Source: an uncultured Glaciecola sp.
Lineage (GTDB): Bacteria; Pseudomonadota; Gammaproteobacteria; Enterobacterales; Alteromonadaceae
DNA length: 64,000 bases
Assembly (NCBI GenBank): GCA_905479945.1
Contig: CAJQOP010000085.1
Location: 1-64,000 of the forward strand
Direction of reading: 5' to 3'
The notes beneath the pieces were generated by a model, which did no database searches, had not been told where the DNA came from, and worked only from the letters and a program-made list of their open reading frames with translations. Position numbers and translations under genes: made by a program. Positions 45,446 through 56,487 of this stretch are shown one piece after another (position 1 is the first letter of the stretch; the number at the start of each line of letters is the position of its first letter).

Positions 45446-46412
<967 letters not shown>

Positions 46413-46564
46413 TAAGCCGGAACCCTAAGATAGCGTCAAAGAAAAGAGGTATAGGAAGATAGGTTTAAGTTCGGCGCTGATAGAGGTAAACTAAGCACAA
46501 TCACAGGTGCGCTGATATTGCAGTAACGTACTTTGTCGTAATAGCAAAAACGGAGCTTGCTAAG

Positions 46565-47503
46565 TTGAATTTACCTGAGTTAGTTAATAAACGCGTCGCC
46601 CACTACAAGCCTTTGTTGATAAATATAGCAAAAACTTTTATTGATCATATTCGTTCTGAGAGAATCACCGTCTCAGCTGGTCATCTAGCTTACGTTTCAC
46701 TACTCTCTCTTGTGCCTGTAATCATGGTTTTCTTTATGATAATGTCGGCGTTTCCTGCTTTCGCTGAAGTGAGAGGTCAGTTAGAGAATTTAATATTCAA
46801 TAATTTTGTGCCTACTGCCGGCGATGTTGTGCAAACCTATATGGCGGACTTTGTTTCAAATGCTTCTGGTATGGGAGCCGTGAGCATCATTTCACTGCTT
46901 GTTGTTGCGCTTCTACTAATATCCAATATTGATAAAACCTTCAATCATATTTGGCGGACTCAAGTTCAAAGACCACTGATTTTCACCTTCGCCATTTATT
47001 GGATGGTAATTACATTGGGCCCCTTACTGATTGGCTCAAGTATCGTTGTCAGTTCATATTTAGCTGGACTAGCTAACTTTGCCGAAGAGTATACGCCCGG
47101 CTTGGGAACCTTCTTTCTAAAGCTAGTGCCTAGTATTGCAGCAACAGGTGCGTTTTTACTACTTTACATGATTGTACCTAATCGGCCTGTAAGAGCTAAA
47201 TATGCCTTATGTGGTGCACTATTAGCCACCATATTATTCGAATTTTCGAAGAAAGGTTTTGCGTTGTATGTCACCAGTTTCCCGTCTTATCAGATAATTT
47301 ATGGCGCGCTTGCCGTAATACCAATTTTGTTTGTTTGGGTTTATCTAAGTTGGATCGTGGTTTTACTAGGTGCCGTATTTACTTACAGCATAACGGTTAC
47401 TTGTGATGCTCGGGACGAATTAGCAGCGACAGAGGAAGCGAAAAATCAAAAAGTTAGGAACGGGGAGACCAATGGGGAGGCCACAACCAAAAATGCCGAC
47501 TGA
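46565..47503 (+). CDS. YihY/BrkB-family inner membrane protein
   Basis: The 312-residue protein starts at TTG 46565 with GGAG upstream and has about six membrane helices. SAGHLAYVSLLSLVPVIMVFF, the NIDKTFNHIWR motif and the GALLATILFEFSKKGFALYV region are characteristic of YihY/BrkB, once wrongly named RNase BN. The tail is hydrophilic. Function is not established. Confidence 0.92.
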   Translation: MNLPELVNKRVAHYKPLLINIAKTFIDHIRSERITVSAGHLAYVSLLSLVPVIMVFFMIMSAFPAFAEVRGQLENLIFNNFVPTAGDVVQTYMADFVSNASGMGAVSIISLLVVALLLISNIDKTFNHIWRTQVQRPLIFTFAIYWMVITLGPLLIGSSIVVSSYLAGLANFAEEYTPGLGTFFLKLVPSIAATGAFLLLYMIVPNRPVRAKYALCGALLATILFEFSKKGFALYVTSFPSYQIIYGALAVIPILFVWVYLSWIVVLLGAVFTYSITVTCDARDELAATEEAKNQKVRNGETNGEATTKNAD

Positions 47504-47845
47504 AGAAGCCAGCACTAATACTCACTGACTAGTAAGCCCTGCAGTAATTACGAGGGGTTCTGGTATGCTTTTCATCGTTATAGACGGGTACGCTTCATTA
47601 TCATCTTTACAAGCCTTGTTGGCTCAGTAATAGCATTCTATTAGTGCGCTGGCCTATACAAATCTATGCCGTCTTGTTTAAGCTATGTTTTCATGTTTAT
47701 ATAAAGAGTACCTTGTTGTTTCAGTCCTTTAAGTTTAGCTATAAAAAGCGATGTAAAGATCAAGTCATCGTTTTTGCAATTTAGCTAAGGTTCATTGAAG
47801 TAGGTTTCTTTGGATTTTTAAGTGGGTTAACAATAAGGGATTTTT
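47504..47845 (+). other. 342-bp gene-free region
   Basis: Between the YihY-like gene and the lysozyme-like gene I see no ORF with a ribosome binding site, no tRNA and no strong hairpin. It should contain the promoter of the downstream gene, but I could not pick one with confidence. Confidence 0.5.
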
Positions 47846-48478
47846 ATGAACACTATGCTCCGCAGTATAGCTATTGTAGGCTTGTCAGCAATCGTGATGG
47901 GTGGTTGCGCGACTAAGAATACGCAGCAGCAAACTAAAACTAGCACTGTTACAAGCGCTGCCACAACTAACGCCACAACTAACGCCACAACCAATGCCAA
48001 TTCCACAGCCATTCTTAATACCTCAGCGCCTCAACAATTTGCACAAAACAACTATCGAACCAATCAAGCGTGCGTCGACATTATTAAAAAGTTCGAAGGC
48101 GTTAGACTCAATGCCTATAAAGGACCGAGTGGACATTGGTTAATTGGTTACGGCCACAAATCCAACGTTGTTGAAGGTATGACTATTACACATGAGAAAG
48201 CAGAAATTATTCTCAAAGCTGATTTAGTAAAATTTGAAGGTGATGTTAGTCGTTTAGTTAAGGTAGAGCTTAATCGCAATCAATTCAGTGCATTAGTTTG
48301 TTTGGCATATAATATTGGAGGCGGAAGTTTCGCTCGTTCCACTTTGTTACGTAAACTCAATAGTGATGATTTTGAAGAAGCGGCTAATCAATTCGCTGTG
48401 TGGCGGAAGGTTAACGGTCAAATCAATAGTCATCAAGTCAAGCGCAGGGCCACTGAGCGAGCCCTATTTGTCCAATAA
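47846..48478 (+). CDS. Lysozyme-like (GH24) lipoprotein with altered catalytic residues
   Basis: The 210-residue protein has a lipoprotein-like signal (IVMGGCATK), a Thr/Asn/Ala linker encoded by a 12-bp repeat, and a domain related to phage T4-type lysozymes. That domain includes IIKKFEGVRLNAYKG, IGYGHK and LVCLAYNIGGGSFARSTLLRKLN. In GH24 the catalytic pattern is E-x8-D/C-x5-T. Here the Glu is present but the Asp is Gly and the Thr is Leu. It may bind rather than cleave peptidoglycan. No other phage genes are nearby, so this looks domesticated. Confidence 0.85.
   Translation: MNTMLRSIAIVGLSAIVMGGCATKNTQQQTKTSTVTSAATTNATTNATTNANSTAILNTSAPQQFAQNNYRTNQACVDIIKKFEGVRLNAYKGPSGHWLIGYGHKSNVVEGMTITHEKAEIILKADLVKFEGDVSRLVKVELNRNQFSALVCLAYNIGGGSFARSTLLRKLNSDDFEEAANQFAVWRKVNGQINSHQVKRRATERALFVQ
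47963..47998 (+). repeat. 12-bp coding tandem repeat
   Basis: ACAACTAACGCC is repeated exactly twice, with a third copy bearing two changes. It lies in the linker of the lysozyme-like lipoprotein and encodes repeats of Thr-Thr-Asn-Ala. The unit keeps the frame, so copy number can vary without damaging the protein. Confidence 0.85.
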
Positions 48479-48569
48479 CTTCTTGTGTTAACGTTCTTAG
48501 ACCCTAGTATGTGTCTTAATAAAACTATAGAGTAATCTGGAAGCCACCCAATTACCCAGAGATTACTTT

Positions 48570-49859
48570 ATGCGTTTTATGTTTCTTTTTTCAGCTTTTA
48601 TCTTCAGCCCCGCGTGTTGGTCAATTGACAACACTAATCCATGGCCAGAGATACGTAAAGAGCGACTGCAAACATTATTGCCAAAGGCTATGAAAACGGT
48701 AGACGTTGACGCTTGGTTAATTATTTGTCGGGAAAATAATAACGATCCTCTAGCCAAGCATGTCGGCTGCGAAAATGCGGGGCAGCAAGCCGTTTTCCTA
48801 TTTTACTTCGATGAGAAGGGTTTTCATTCCAAAGCATACTCACCTGCAGGTGAATCAAAAGCATTAGCAGATATCAATTTGCTGAATGAAGTTGTATCTG
48901 TGCCTCGGGAACAAAGTGCGGTGTCCTTAGCTGCAGCGTTTGTTGAGAAGAAAAAATTTGCACGTATTGCTATTAATACATCTCAAAACAACGCACAAGC
49001 AGATGGACTTAGCCATATTCAATATAAGGCTTTAGCCACTAATTTATCCAATGTCACGATTCAAAAACTTGTAAGTTCAGAAAATCTTGTTTACGAATAT
49101 CTTGCGATTAAGCTCCCCGCTGAAGTTGATATTATGCGTGCAGCAGCAGTAATAACAGCGAAATGGCAGCTTGAAGCCTACAATCAAATTGAAGTTGGGA
49201 AAACCACTGATAAGGACGTCGCGTTATTTCTTAAACGCAAAATGGCTGAATATGGCGTAACAGATGCATGGGCTGCAGATCAAAACCCTAATGTTGTGTC
49301 AGGCACTGATCGTGGGCATAGCCACGCCACTAGCAGAGTTATTCAAGTTGGAGATGTAATCCAAACCGATTTTGGGATAAAGGTCCATAATACTTGGGTG
49401 ACAGATATTCAACGTTTCGCGTATGTATTAAAACCAGGTGAAACTGCACCGCCAGCAGATATTTTGTATTATTGGGAAAGTGCCAAAAAGGGCCGTGCAG
49501 CTGCTTTCGATGCAATGCGGCCTGGTGCAACAGGAAGAGATGTTGATATCGCGCAGCGCAAAGTGCTCAAAGAAACAAACTCGATCCCTGTTATGTGGAG
49601 TACAGGACACCCGGTGGGTTACGTGGCGCATGATTCGGGCCCCAAGTTAGGTGGTGCAACTGCGAACCCGCCAAACCTTGCTTCTTTGAAACTGCTAAAG
49701 CCGGGAATGACATTCGCGTTTGATGGTTTTCACAGCTGGTTGCTGCCATCTGGCGAGCCTAAGACTATCTCGGTTGAAGAAATGGTCGTGATTACTGAAG
49801 ATGGCGCTGAATATCTTATCCCACCCCAACAGGATTTGGTATTGATTGGCGGTAAGTAA
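48570..49859 (+). CDS. Exported M24-family metallopeptidase (Xaa-Pro peptidase-like)
   Basis: The 429-residue protein has a signal peptide (MFLFSAFIFSPACWS) and an N-terminal creatinase-like domain. A pita-bread catalytic domain follows with the five metal ligands in order: IQTDFGIK (Asp), WVTDIQRF (Asp), STGHPVGY (His), a Glu/Asp in FAFDGFH and VEEMVV (Glu). The third-position change to Asp (FDGF) is unusual. It is probably periplasmic and cleaves peptides with proline at the second position. It stands alone. Confidence 0.85.
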   Translation: MRFMFLFSAFIFSPACWSIDNTNPWPEIRKERLQTLLPKAMKTVDVDAWLIICRENNNDPLAKHVGCENAGQQAVFLFYFDEKGFHSKAYSPAGESKALADINLLNEVVSVPREQSAVSLAAAFVEKKKFARIAINTSQNNAQADGLSHIQYKALATNLSNVTIQKLVSSENLVYEYLAIKLPAEVDIMRAAAVITAKWQLEAYNQIEVGKTTDKDVALFLKRKMAEYGVTDAWAADQNPNVVSGTDRGHSHATSRVIQVGDVIQTDFGIKVHNTWVTDIQRFAYVLKPGETAPPADILYYWESAKKGRAAAFDAMRPGATGRDVDIAQRKVLKETNSIPVMWSTGHPVGYVAHDSGPKLGGATANPPNLASLKLLKPGMTFAFDGFHSWLLPSGEPKTISVEEMVVITEDGAEYLIPPQQDLVLIGGK

Positions 49860-49870
49860 ATTATCGTATT

Positions 49871-49911
49871 GCGCAAGCGGGTTTAGGGCGCAAGCGGGTT
49901 TAGGGCGCAAG
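49871..49911 (+). repeat. 17-bp tandem repeat between the M24 peptidase gene and mutH
   Basis: GCGCAAGCGGGTTTAGG occurs twice exactly, followed by a third partial copy, GCGCAAG. It fills most of the convergent gap between the peptidase and mutH stop codons. Confidence 0.9.
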
Positions 49912-49924
49912 GTAAAAGCGAGGC

Positions 49925-50611
49925 TCAAATAGCAAAAGCGCGAGTGAGGATCTGTTGGGTAAAGTTTTTACGCAGGTAAAAACCTCGAGGCCGAGTTTTG
50001 ATAGCTTGGCCATTTTCACCTATAGCGTCTGTCACTACTGAGCCATTAGCTGCTTTAGGGCGCAGTTGCAAAACACTTCCAACGCTTGCGTCTATCCGCT
50101 CTACTTGCCCCAAACTAATCATATCCATAAGTTCCTCCCAATCGGTTTGCAACTGCAAACTCTCATGCTCAGTGGGACACCACAAAATAGGCGAACCTAT
50201 TGTTCGTTCTGCTGGCGGAATTTCTCTTTCTCCTTGAATAGGCAGCCATAAAACGCGTTGAAGTTTGTTGCGCACGTTAGAGTTAGTCCAATTAACCCCA
50301 GTGTTGTTGGTCAATGGTGCATAACAAACATAAGTGGTCTCTAAGGGTTTGAAGTCATATGAGAGCGGTAATGTTTTCAGTTCGATGCCTAATTCAGGAA
50401 AGTCTTGTGCAGGTTTCGAGCCAGCACTTGCTCCCAAGCAACGTTCAATAAGTTGCCCACTCCAGCCTTTTTGCGTCTTAAAGTTTTGTGGAATCTCTAT
50501 ATTTGCGCCACGCGCTAAATCACCTAGGCTTAAGCCTGCTAAATCTTTAGCTCTTCGCATTAGCTCGTCTACAGAACTAGGGGATGACAGCGGTGGTTGT
50601 ATGTATTGCAT
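49925..50611 (-). CDS. mutH: DNA mismatch repair endonuclease MutH
   Basis: The 228-residue protein matches MutH throughout: [31 protein letters not shown], the catalytic D-x-E-x-K motif in [14 protein letters not shown] and the C-terminal [17 protein letters not shown]. It nicks the unmethylated strand at hemimethylated GATC sites, which implies that Dam methylation operates in this organism. It is divergent from rppH, an arrangement shared with E. coli. Confidence 0.97.
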   Translation of the reverse strand: MQYIQPPLSSPSSVDELMRRAKDLAGLSLGDLARGANIEIPQNFKTQKGWSGQLIERCLGASAGSKPAQDFPELGIELKTLPLSYDFKPLETTYVCYAPLTNNTGVNWTNSNVRNKLQRVLWLPIQGEREIPPAERTIGSPILWCPTEHESLQLQTDWEELMDMISLGQVERIDASVGSVLQLRPKAANGSVVTDAIGENGQAIKTRPRGFYLRKNFTQQILTRAFAI

Positions 50612-50718
50612 GTTATTAAGACTACACTCTATAAATAATTAACGCTATTGCTTTGCATAAGACATAGTTTATGGAAGAATGGACAAATATAAAAGAATAA
50701 ATGCGCTGGGTAATCTAA

Positions 50719-51258
50719 GTGATTGATGCCGAAGGATTCCGCGCGAATGTTGGCATAATTATATGCAATAAAATGGGCCAAGTATTTTGGGCCAGACGTT
50801 ATGGTCAACATTCATGGCAATTCCCGCAAGGCGGAATTGACCAAGGGGAAACTGCTGAACAGGCAATGTATAGAGAACTCCACGAAGAAGTGGGTTTACT
50901 CGAAAAAGATGTAAGCATAGTTGGGGTTACACGCAACTGGCTTCGTTATAAATTGCCAAAACGCCTTGTTAGAAAGGGTTCTAGCCCTGTATGTATTGGA
51001 CAAAAACAGAAATGGTTTTTGCTCACTCTCAACGGTGATGAAAAAGACGTCGATCTTTTACAGTCAGGACATCCTGAATTTGATGATTGGCGCTGGGTCA
51101 GCTATTGGTATCCTATTCGTAACGTTGTATCGTTTAAACGGGATGTTTATCGAAAAGCCATGAAAGAGTTTTTGCCCTTGGTACTGCCAGCGCATAAGCC
51201 TCCTTCACCCCACAACAACAGAAAAAACAAACGGCGTCGACCAAGGCCGCAAACATAG
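50719..51258 (+). CDS. rppH: RNA pyrophosphohydrolase
   Basis: The 179-residue Nudix hydrolase starts at GTG 50719 ([16 protein letters not shown]) and carries the box [23 protein letters not shown]. It also has [21 protein letters not shown]. It removes pyrophosphate from mRNA 5' ends, triggering decay. The C-terminal tail is rich in Arg, Lys and Pro. ptsP follows 65 bp downstream, as in E. coli. Confidence 0.97.
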   Translation: MIDAEGFRANVGIIICNKMGQVFWARRYGQHSWQFPQGGIDQGETAEQAMYRELHEEVGLLEKDVSIVGVTRNWLRYKLPKRLVRKGSSPVCIGQKQKWFLLTLNGDEKDVDLLQSGHPEFDDWRWVSYWYPIRNVVSFKRDVYRKAMKEFLPLVLPAHKPPSPHNNRKNKRRRPRPQT

Positions 51259-51323
51259 CTTAAAAGTAGCGAATGCTTTAAGTTTGCTTTACTCCTTCTA
51301 TTAAATGCTATGGAGCCTAATGC

Positions 51324-53612
51324 ATGCTAACAACCTTGAAACGAATCGTTCAAGAGGTGAATCAAATTCCGGGGCTTGAACCCTCGCTTGATCGTCTGGC
51401 TACGCTTGTTCGAGAAACCATGGAAGTAGACTCTTGTTCGATCTATTTAGCAGACTATAGAAATCAAGCTTTGGTTTTAAAAGCGACTGATGGCCTTGAA
51501 AAAAACGCAATAAATAAAGTGAGAATTAACTTCAATGAAGGCTTAATTGGCCTAGTTGGTCAGCGAGAAGAACCGCTCAATATTGAAAACGCGCCTTTGC
51601 ATCCCCGTTATAAAAATTATCCAGAAGTAAATGAAGAGGCCTTCTTCGCATTCATCGGCACCCCCATTATTCATCAACGCAAAGTATTGGGCGTTATTTC
51701 CATGCAGCAAAAGTCTATCCGTCGCTTTAGCGAAGACGAGGAAGCCTTTTTGGTTACCTTAGCAACCCAAATAGGTTTGGAAATTGCTAACGCAGAAATA
51801 CGTGGCGTACTCGACGTTAATTCTGAAAGAGCTTTCGACGCGCCCAAAAGTATTAATGGTGTTCCAGGCTCGCCAGGCTTAGCCTTAGGGCAAGCTTTTG
51901 TAATAAATATGAAGCACGAATTGAGTCAGTTAGTTGTTCGAAAAACGACTAATCAGAAAAAAGAAATCGAGCATTATCGCAAAGCGGTTGAGATTACGCG
52001 TGGCCAAGTAGATAGCTTATCGGACAACTTAGCTGACAGCTTACCAGAAGATATTAAAGCGATTTTCCAGCTCTATCATCACCTTTTAGATGCGAATAGC
52101 TTAGGTCGTGAAGTTGAGCAAAAAATAAGAGAAAATTGGGACGCTGCTTCCTCTTTGAAATTAGTTGTCGATAATTATGCTGCGCGCTTTGCTGCCATGG
52201 AAGATCCCTATATGCAGGAGAGGGCTATAGATATTATTGACTTATCTAACCGCATTTTGCATAACATTATGGAAGCTTCGGGTTCATCCACAAATACAGA
52301 TCAAGATTTACCTGATAATGTGATTTTGGTAGCTCGTGAGGTGTCGGCATCGATGCTTGCAGAGTTTCCTGTTGAAAAGCTAAAGGGTATCGTTTCAATA
52401 CAAGGGTCGAATAACTCTCATGCAGCCATCCTAGCAAGAGCAATGGGGGTGCCTGCAGTAATGGGATTAGGCGGCGTTCCGTTAAGCTTAGTTAATCATC
52501 AAGAATTGTTTATTGATGGTTATTCTGGCCAGGTTGTATTGGCACCAGAACTGCAAGCGCGTGCTGTATTTTTGCAGTTAATTGCTGAAGAAGAAGCACT
52601 GTCAAAACGCATCGAGAGTGAAGCTGAGCAACCGGCAAAAACTCAAGATGGTTGTCATATGACTCTATTAGTCAACGCGGGCTTGTCTGCAGGATTAGAA
52701 ATGGAGCAAAACAAGCAGGGTGCTGGTGTTGGACTTTATCGTACTGAAATTCCTTTCATGTTGCGTGAACGATTCCCTTCAGAGCAAGAACAATACGAGC
52801 TTTATCACAGCTTGCTTAGCGCCCATCCGAATAAAGAAATGACAATGCGAACTCTGGATGTTGGTGGTGACAAGCCCTTGTCTTACTTTCCAATTTCGGA
52901 AGATAATCCTTTCTTGGGATGGCGCGGAATACGTTTAACACTCGATCAACCAGACATTTTTCTAGTACAGGTTAGGGCTATGTTAAGAGCGAGTATTGGT
53001 CTGACAAATTTGCACATTTTGTTGCCGATGATAAGCACCATTAATGAGGTTGACGAAGCAAATAGATTGATTAATCAGGTGTTTCACGAAGTAAGGGCAG
53101 AAGCATTAAAAAATCAACAAACCTTAGTAAAACCATCGATCGGAGTAATGCTAGAAGTTCCTGCGGTTATCTTTCAGTTAGAACGGCTAGCTGAAAAAGT
53201 TGACTTCTTTTCAGTAGGTACGAATGATTTAACACAATACCTTTTGGCAGTAGACCGCAATAATTCGCGTGTTGCCGGACTTTATTCGAGTTATCATCCG
53301 TCGGTGCTCATTGCGCTTTCTCACATTATTAGAATATCAAATCGATGCAATATTCCGGTAACTGTTTGTGGCGAGTTAGCAGGTGAGCCAAGCGGCGCAT
53401 TAATTCTAATGGCAATGGGCTATCGAAAACTTAGTATGAACGCTCATAGTTTACGAAAAATAAGCTGGGTTATTCGCAACGTGTCTATTGCTGAGTTGGA
53501 ATCACTGCTAGCGGATGTACTATCATGTGATGGGCCGTCTGATGTGAAGCATATCGCTGATAAATATTTAGAATTAAAAGGCCTAGGTGGTTTGGTTCGG
53601 GCTGGTTCGTAA
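51324..53612 (+). CDS. ptsP: Phosphoenolpyruvate--protein phosphotransferase PtsP (EI-Ntr)
   Basis: The 762-residue protein has an N-terminal GAF domain (about 1-165) and a full PTS enzyme I. The enzyme I part includes the phospho-His in QGSNNSHAAILARAMGVPAVMG, the PEP-binding GAGVGLYRTEIPFM, LDVGGDKPLSYFP and VCGELAGEP. It starts the nitrogen-related phosphorelay to NPr and EIIA-Ntr, which tunes potassium and stress responses. It follows rppH. The TauE/SafE frame begins at its 3' end. Confidence 0.97.
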   Translation: MLTTLKRIVQEVNQIPGLEPSLDRLATLVRETMEVDSCSIYLADYRNQALVLKATDGLEKNAINKVRINFNEGLIGLVGQREEPLNIENAPLHPRYKNYPEVNEEAFFAFIGTPIIHQRKVLGVISMQQKSIRRFSEDEEAFLVTLATQIGLEIANAEIRGVLDVNSERAFDAPKSINGVPGSPGLALGQAFVINMKHELSQLVVRKTTNQKKEIEHYRKAVEITRGQVDSLSDNLADSLPEDIKAIFQLYHHLLDANSLGREVEQKIRENWDAASSLKLVVDNYAARFAAMEDPYMQERAIDIIDLSNRILHNIMEASGSSTNTDQDLPDNVILVAREVSASMLAEFPVEKLKGIVSIQGSNNSHAAILARAMGVPAVMGLGGVPLSLVNHQELFIDGYSGQVVLAPELQARAVFLQLIAEEEALSKRIESEAEQPAKTQDGCHMTLLVNAGLSAGLEMEQNKQGAGVGLYRTEIPFMLRERFPSEQEQYELYHSLLSAHPNKEMTMRTLDVGGDKPLSYFPISEDNPFLGWRGIRLTLDQPDIFLVQVRAMLRASIGLTNLHILLPMISTINEVDEANRLINQVFHEVRAEALKNQQTLVKPSIGVMLEVPAVIFQLERLAEKVDFFSVGTNDLTQYLLAVDRNNSRVAGLYSSYHPSVLIALSHIIRISNRCNIPVTVCGELAGEPSGALILMAMGYRKLSMNAHSLRKISWVIRNVSIAELESLLADVLSCDGPSDVKHIADKYLELKGLGGLVRAGS

Positions 53613-53673
53613 ATACCTCTCACGTTTTTTGTTACGGCATTTATGGCCTAGTGAATCATCAATTGGAAATAAA

Positions 53674-54480
53674 ATGGATCCTAATCTCGAAATATTTTTA
53701 CTGTGCGCTATCTTAGGGTCAGTTGTTGGCGTGTTAGCAGGCTTGTTGGGTATTGGTGGTGGCTTAATAATCGTACCTGCTTTAGTGTTTTTACTGCATT
53801 ATTTTTTACAGTTGGATATTGAAGTGAGCATGCCAATTGCGATTGCGACATCCTTATCAACAGTAATTATGACAGGACTTTCTTCTGCAAGAAGTCATTA
53901 CAAATTTGGCAACTTAGACAAGCAGATTGTCATGTTCTGTGGCTTTGGAATAGCAATTGGAGCAACGCTTGGAGCGCAGTTTGCGAGTCATATTTCTGGT
54001 GTTTTATTACAACGTATATTTGCTGTTTTGGTTATTTTAATTGCTCTGCAAATGGTGTTTGGAGGTAGAAAAACCTCACACAACAGCATTGGAAAAACAG
54101 GTTTGGGTAGTATTGGTATCGGCAGTGGTTTTATTGCTGCATTAATGGGTATTGGTGGTGGAGCGCTAATTGTTCCCGTATTGGTTTGGTTTCAAGTTAA
54201 TATACGCAAAGCTATAGGGTGTGCTGCATTTTGCGGTATTATTATTGCTGTTTTTGGTACTATAAACTTTGTTATTACTGGCTGGAAGAACCCTAACCTA
54301 CCAGACTTATCGATAGGTTACGTTTATTTGCCAGCTACCTTTGGCATTATTGCTACCTCTGTCCTTACCGCCCCTATTGGTGCTAAACTAGGGCAAAAGC
54401 TAGACACGGCTAAGTTAAAGAAAGTTTTTGCTGCTTTCTTGGTCTTAGTTAGTATCCGCATGATCATAGGAATTGAGTAA
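53674..54480 (+). CDS. TauE/SafE-family membrane transporter (anion exporter)
   Basis: ATG 53674 (GGA 7 bp upstream) is preferred. A frame to 53587 overlaps ptsP. The 268-residue protein has eight or so membrane helices and the family's paired glycine motifs: LAGLLGIGGGLIIVPALVFLL near the start and AALMGIGGGALIVPVLVWF in the second half. Family members export sulfite, sulfoacetate or other anions. The substrate is unknown. It sits between ptsP and lgt, 3 bp before lgt, an order common in Gammaproteobacteria. Confidence 0.9.
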   Translation: MDPNLEIFLLCAILGSVVGVLAGLLGIGGGLIIVPALVFLLHYFLQLDIEVSMPIAIATSLSTVIMTGLSSARSHYKFGNLDKQIVMFCGFGIAIGATLGAQFASHISGVLLQRIFAVLVILIALQMVFGGRKTSHNSIGKTGLGSIGIGSGFIAALMGIGGGALIVPVLVWFQVNIRKAIGCAAFCGIIIAVFGTINFVITGWKNPNLPDLSIGYVYLPATFGIIATSVLTAPIGAKLGQKLDTAKLKKVFAAFLVLVSIRMIIGIE

Positions 54481-54483
54481 TAC

Positions 54484-55293
54484 ATGACCATCCCAGTACA
54501 AAATATCCCCGCGCATTTGGACTTTCCCCAGATAGATGCAGTTATCGTAAATTTAGGCCCGCTTGCCCTGCGTTGGTACGGCGTTATGTACTTAATTGGT
54601 TTTGTCGCCGCATTTTGGTTAGCCAACCGACGACTATCTCGAACCGACTGGAATAAGGACCAACTCAGTGACTTGCTGTTTTGGGGTTTTATGGGGGTCG
54701 TACTAGGTGGCAGAATTGGCTATGTATTGTTTTATAATTTTAGCGTGTTCCTCGATAATCCTTTATATCTTTTCCGAATTTGGGAAGGCGGTATGTCTTT
54801 CCATGGTGGTTGCTTAGGCGTTATTGTCGCTGCTTTTTGGTACTCTAAAAAAAGAGGTTGGAGCTTCTTACGTGTAGGTGACTTTATTGCGCCATTAGTT
54901 CCTATTGGTTTAGGAGCGGGTCGCGTGGGTAACTTTATTAATGGTGAATTATGGGGACGCACCACTGACGTGCCTTGGGCATTCGTTTTCCCAGGCGCCG
55001 GCGTTTATCCTCGTCATCCCTCGCAGCTATATGAATTTGCCCTTGAAGGTGTCGTGCTGTTTGTTATTCTTTGGTTGTACTCAGCTAAACCGCGCCCAGT
55101 AGGTTCTGTCGGCGGCTTGTTCCTTGTGGGTTATGGAATATTTAGATTTATTGTTGAATATTTCCGTGAGCCAGACGCACATTTAGGACTGTATTCATTC
55201 GGATTGTCTCAAGGCCAAATGCTTTGTATTCCAATGATTTTAGCTGGGTTTGGTGTCATTGCCTATGCGGTTAAAAAAGGTGAAAGAGCCTGA
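54484..55293 (+). CDS. lgt: Prolipoprotein diacylglyceryl transferase
   Basis: The 269-residue protein with seven membrane helices has the Lgt signature [18 protein letters not shown]. It also has the active-site region [11 protein letters not shown] and [15 protein letters not shown]. It adds diacylglycerol to the lipobox cysteine, the first step in lipoprotein maturation, and so acts on the lipoproteins encoded in this window. It is followed by thyA, as in E. coli. Confidence 0.97.
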   Translation: MTIPVQNIPAHLDFPQIDAVIVNLGPLALRWYGVMYLIGFVAAFWLANRRLSRTDWNKDQLSDLLFWGFMGVVLGGRIGYVLFYNFSVFLDNPLYLFRIWEGGMSFHGGCLGVIVAAFWYSKKRGWSFLRVGDFIAPLVPIGLGAGRVGNFINGELWGRTTDVPWAFVFPGAGVYPRHPSQLYEFALEGVVLFVILWLYSAKPRPVGSVGGLFLVGYGIFRFIVEYFREPDAHLGLYSFGLSQGQMLCIPMILAGFGVIAYAVKKGERA

Positions 55294-55365
55294 TTTAGAA
55301 TGCGTATAAAATGCATACAGATAAGCAAACAACGACTAGTAAATATAAAGTAGGAAACGAGCATT

Positions 55366-56217
55366 ATGAGTCAGTATGAACAATTATGTCAGCGCATTGT
55401 TAGTGAAGGAACGTGGTTGACTAACGAGCGCACGGGGCAGAAGTGTTTAACCGTTATTAATGCGCAATTGGAATATGACGTCGAAAATAAATCGTTTCCG
55501 CTAGTAACTACCCGTAAAAGCTTTTTCAAAGCCGCTATTGCAGAGTTGTTAGGTTATTTACGCGGCTATCAGAGCGCAGCTGAATTTCGAGCTATTGGTT
55601 GCAAGACATGGAACGCCAACGCGAACGAGAACAAGGCTTGGTTAGCAAACTCGCACCGTAAAGGTGAAGACGACATGGGCAGAGTTTACGGGGTTCAAGG
55701 GCGTTCGTGGCAGAAACCAGATGGCTCAAGCTTAGATCAGCTAGCCAAGGTTATTGATAACCTATCAAATGGTATAGATGATCGCGGTGAAATAGTTACT
55801 TTCTACAACCCTGGTGAGTTTGAAATGGGGTGCTTGCGCCCGTGCATGCATACACATACATTTTCATTGCTAGGTAGGGACTTATATCTTACTAGTTATC
55901 AGCGTTCATGCGATGTTCCGTTAGGCTTGAACTTCAATCAAATCCAAGTGTATGTTTTACTCGCATTGATCGCACAAATTACAGGAAACAAGCCCAAGAA
56001 GGCTTATCATAAAATAATAAACGCACACATTTATGGAAATCAATTTGAGCTAATGCGCGATGTGCAGCTCAAACGTGAAGCATTTCCTAATCCAACATTA
56101 ACGATCAACCCCAAAATTAAAACACTTGAAGACATCGAAACTTGGGTAACTACCGACGATTTTAGCGTTGAAGGCTATCAACACCATGAGCCTATTGCGT
56201 ATCCGTTTTCTGTTTAG
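55366..56217 (+). CDS. thyA: Thymidylate synthase
   Basis: The 283-residue protein has the nucleophile region [13 protein letters not shown], the dUMP-binding [15 protein letters not shown] and the Asn/His/Tyr region INAHIYGNQ. The sequence around the catalytic Cys (RPCMHTHTF) differs from the E. coli LAPCHAFFQF pattern, and the length is about 20 residues longer, so it belongs to a divergent ThyA subgroup. It makes dTMP using methylene-THF. AGGAAACGAGC lies before the ATG. Confidence 0.95.
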   Translation: MSQYEQLCQRIVSEGTWLTNERTGQKCLTVINAQLEYDVENKSFPLVTTRKSFFKAAIAELLGYLRGYQSAAEFRAIGCKTWNANANENKAWLANSHRKGEDDMGRVYGVQGRSWQKPDGSSLDQLAKVIDNLSNGIDDRGEIVTFYNPGEFEMGCLRPCMHTHTFSLLGRDLYLTSYQRSCDVPLGLNFNQIQVYVLLALIAQITGNKPKKAYHKIINAHIYGNQFELMRDVQLKREAFPNPTLTINPKIKTLEDIETWVTTDDFSVEGYQHHEPIAYPFSV

Positions 56218-56487
56218 TGAGAAAGTTAAAAGTACGAACGTGATATTTATATAATTTCTATGGGAATGACATTCATTCTGGACCACTTATATAAATTCAT
56301 ACTCAATCAGATACGTATTTTGAAAAATATAAGCTTTTGTAATAAAGTTCAAGTGTATCCTAGCCGATATAATGTGTATAAAGAATAACGAGAATGTGTC
56401 TGCAGCTTATAAGCCATTTAGATTTGTATGGTTTAACAGCGCACGGTTTCAAAAGTTATATATTCATCTTATTTAAAGGTCTTAATA

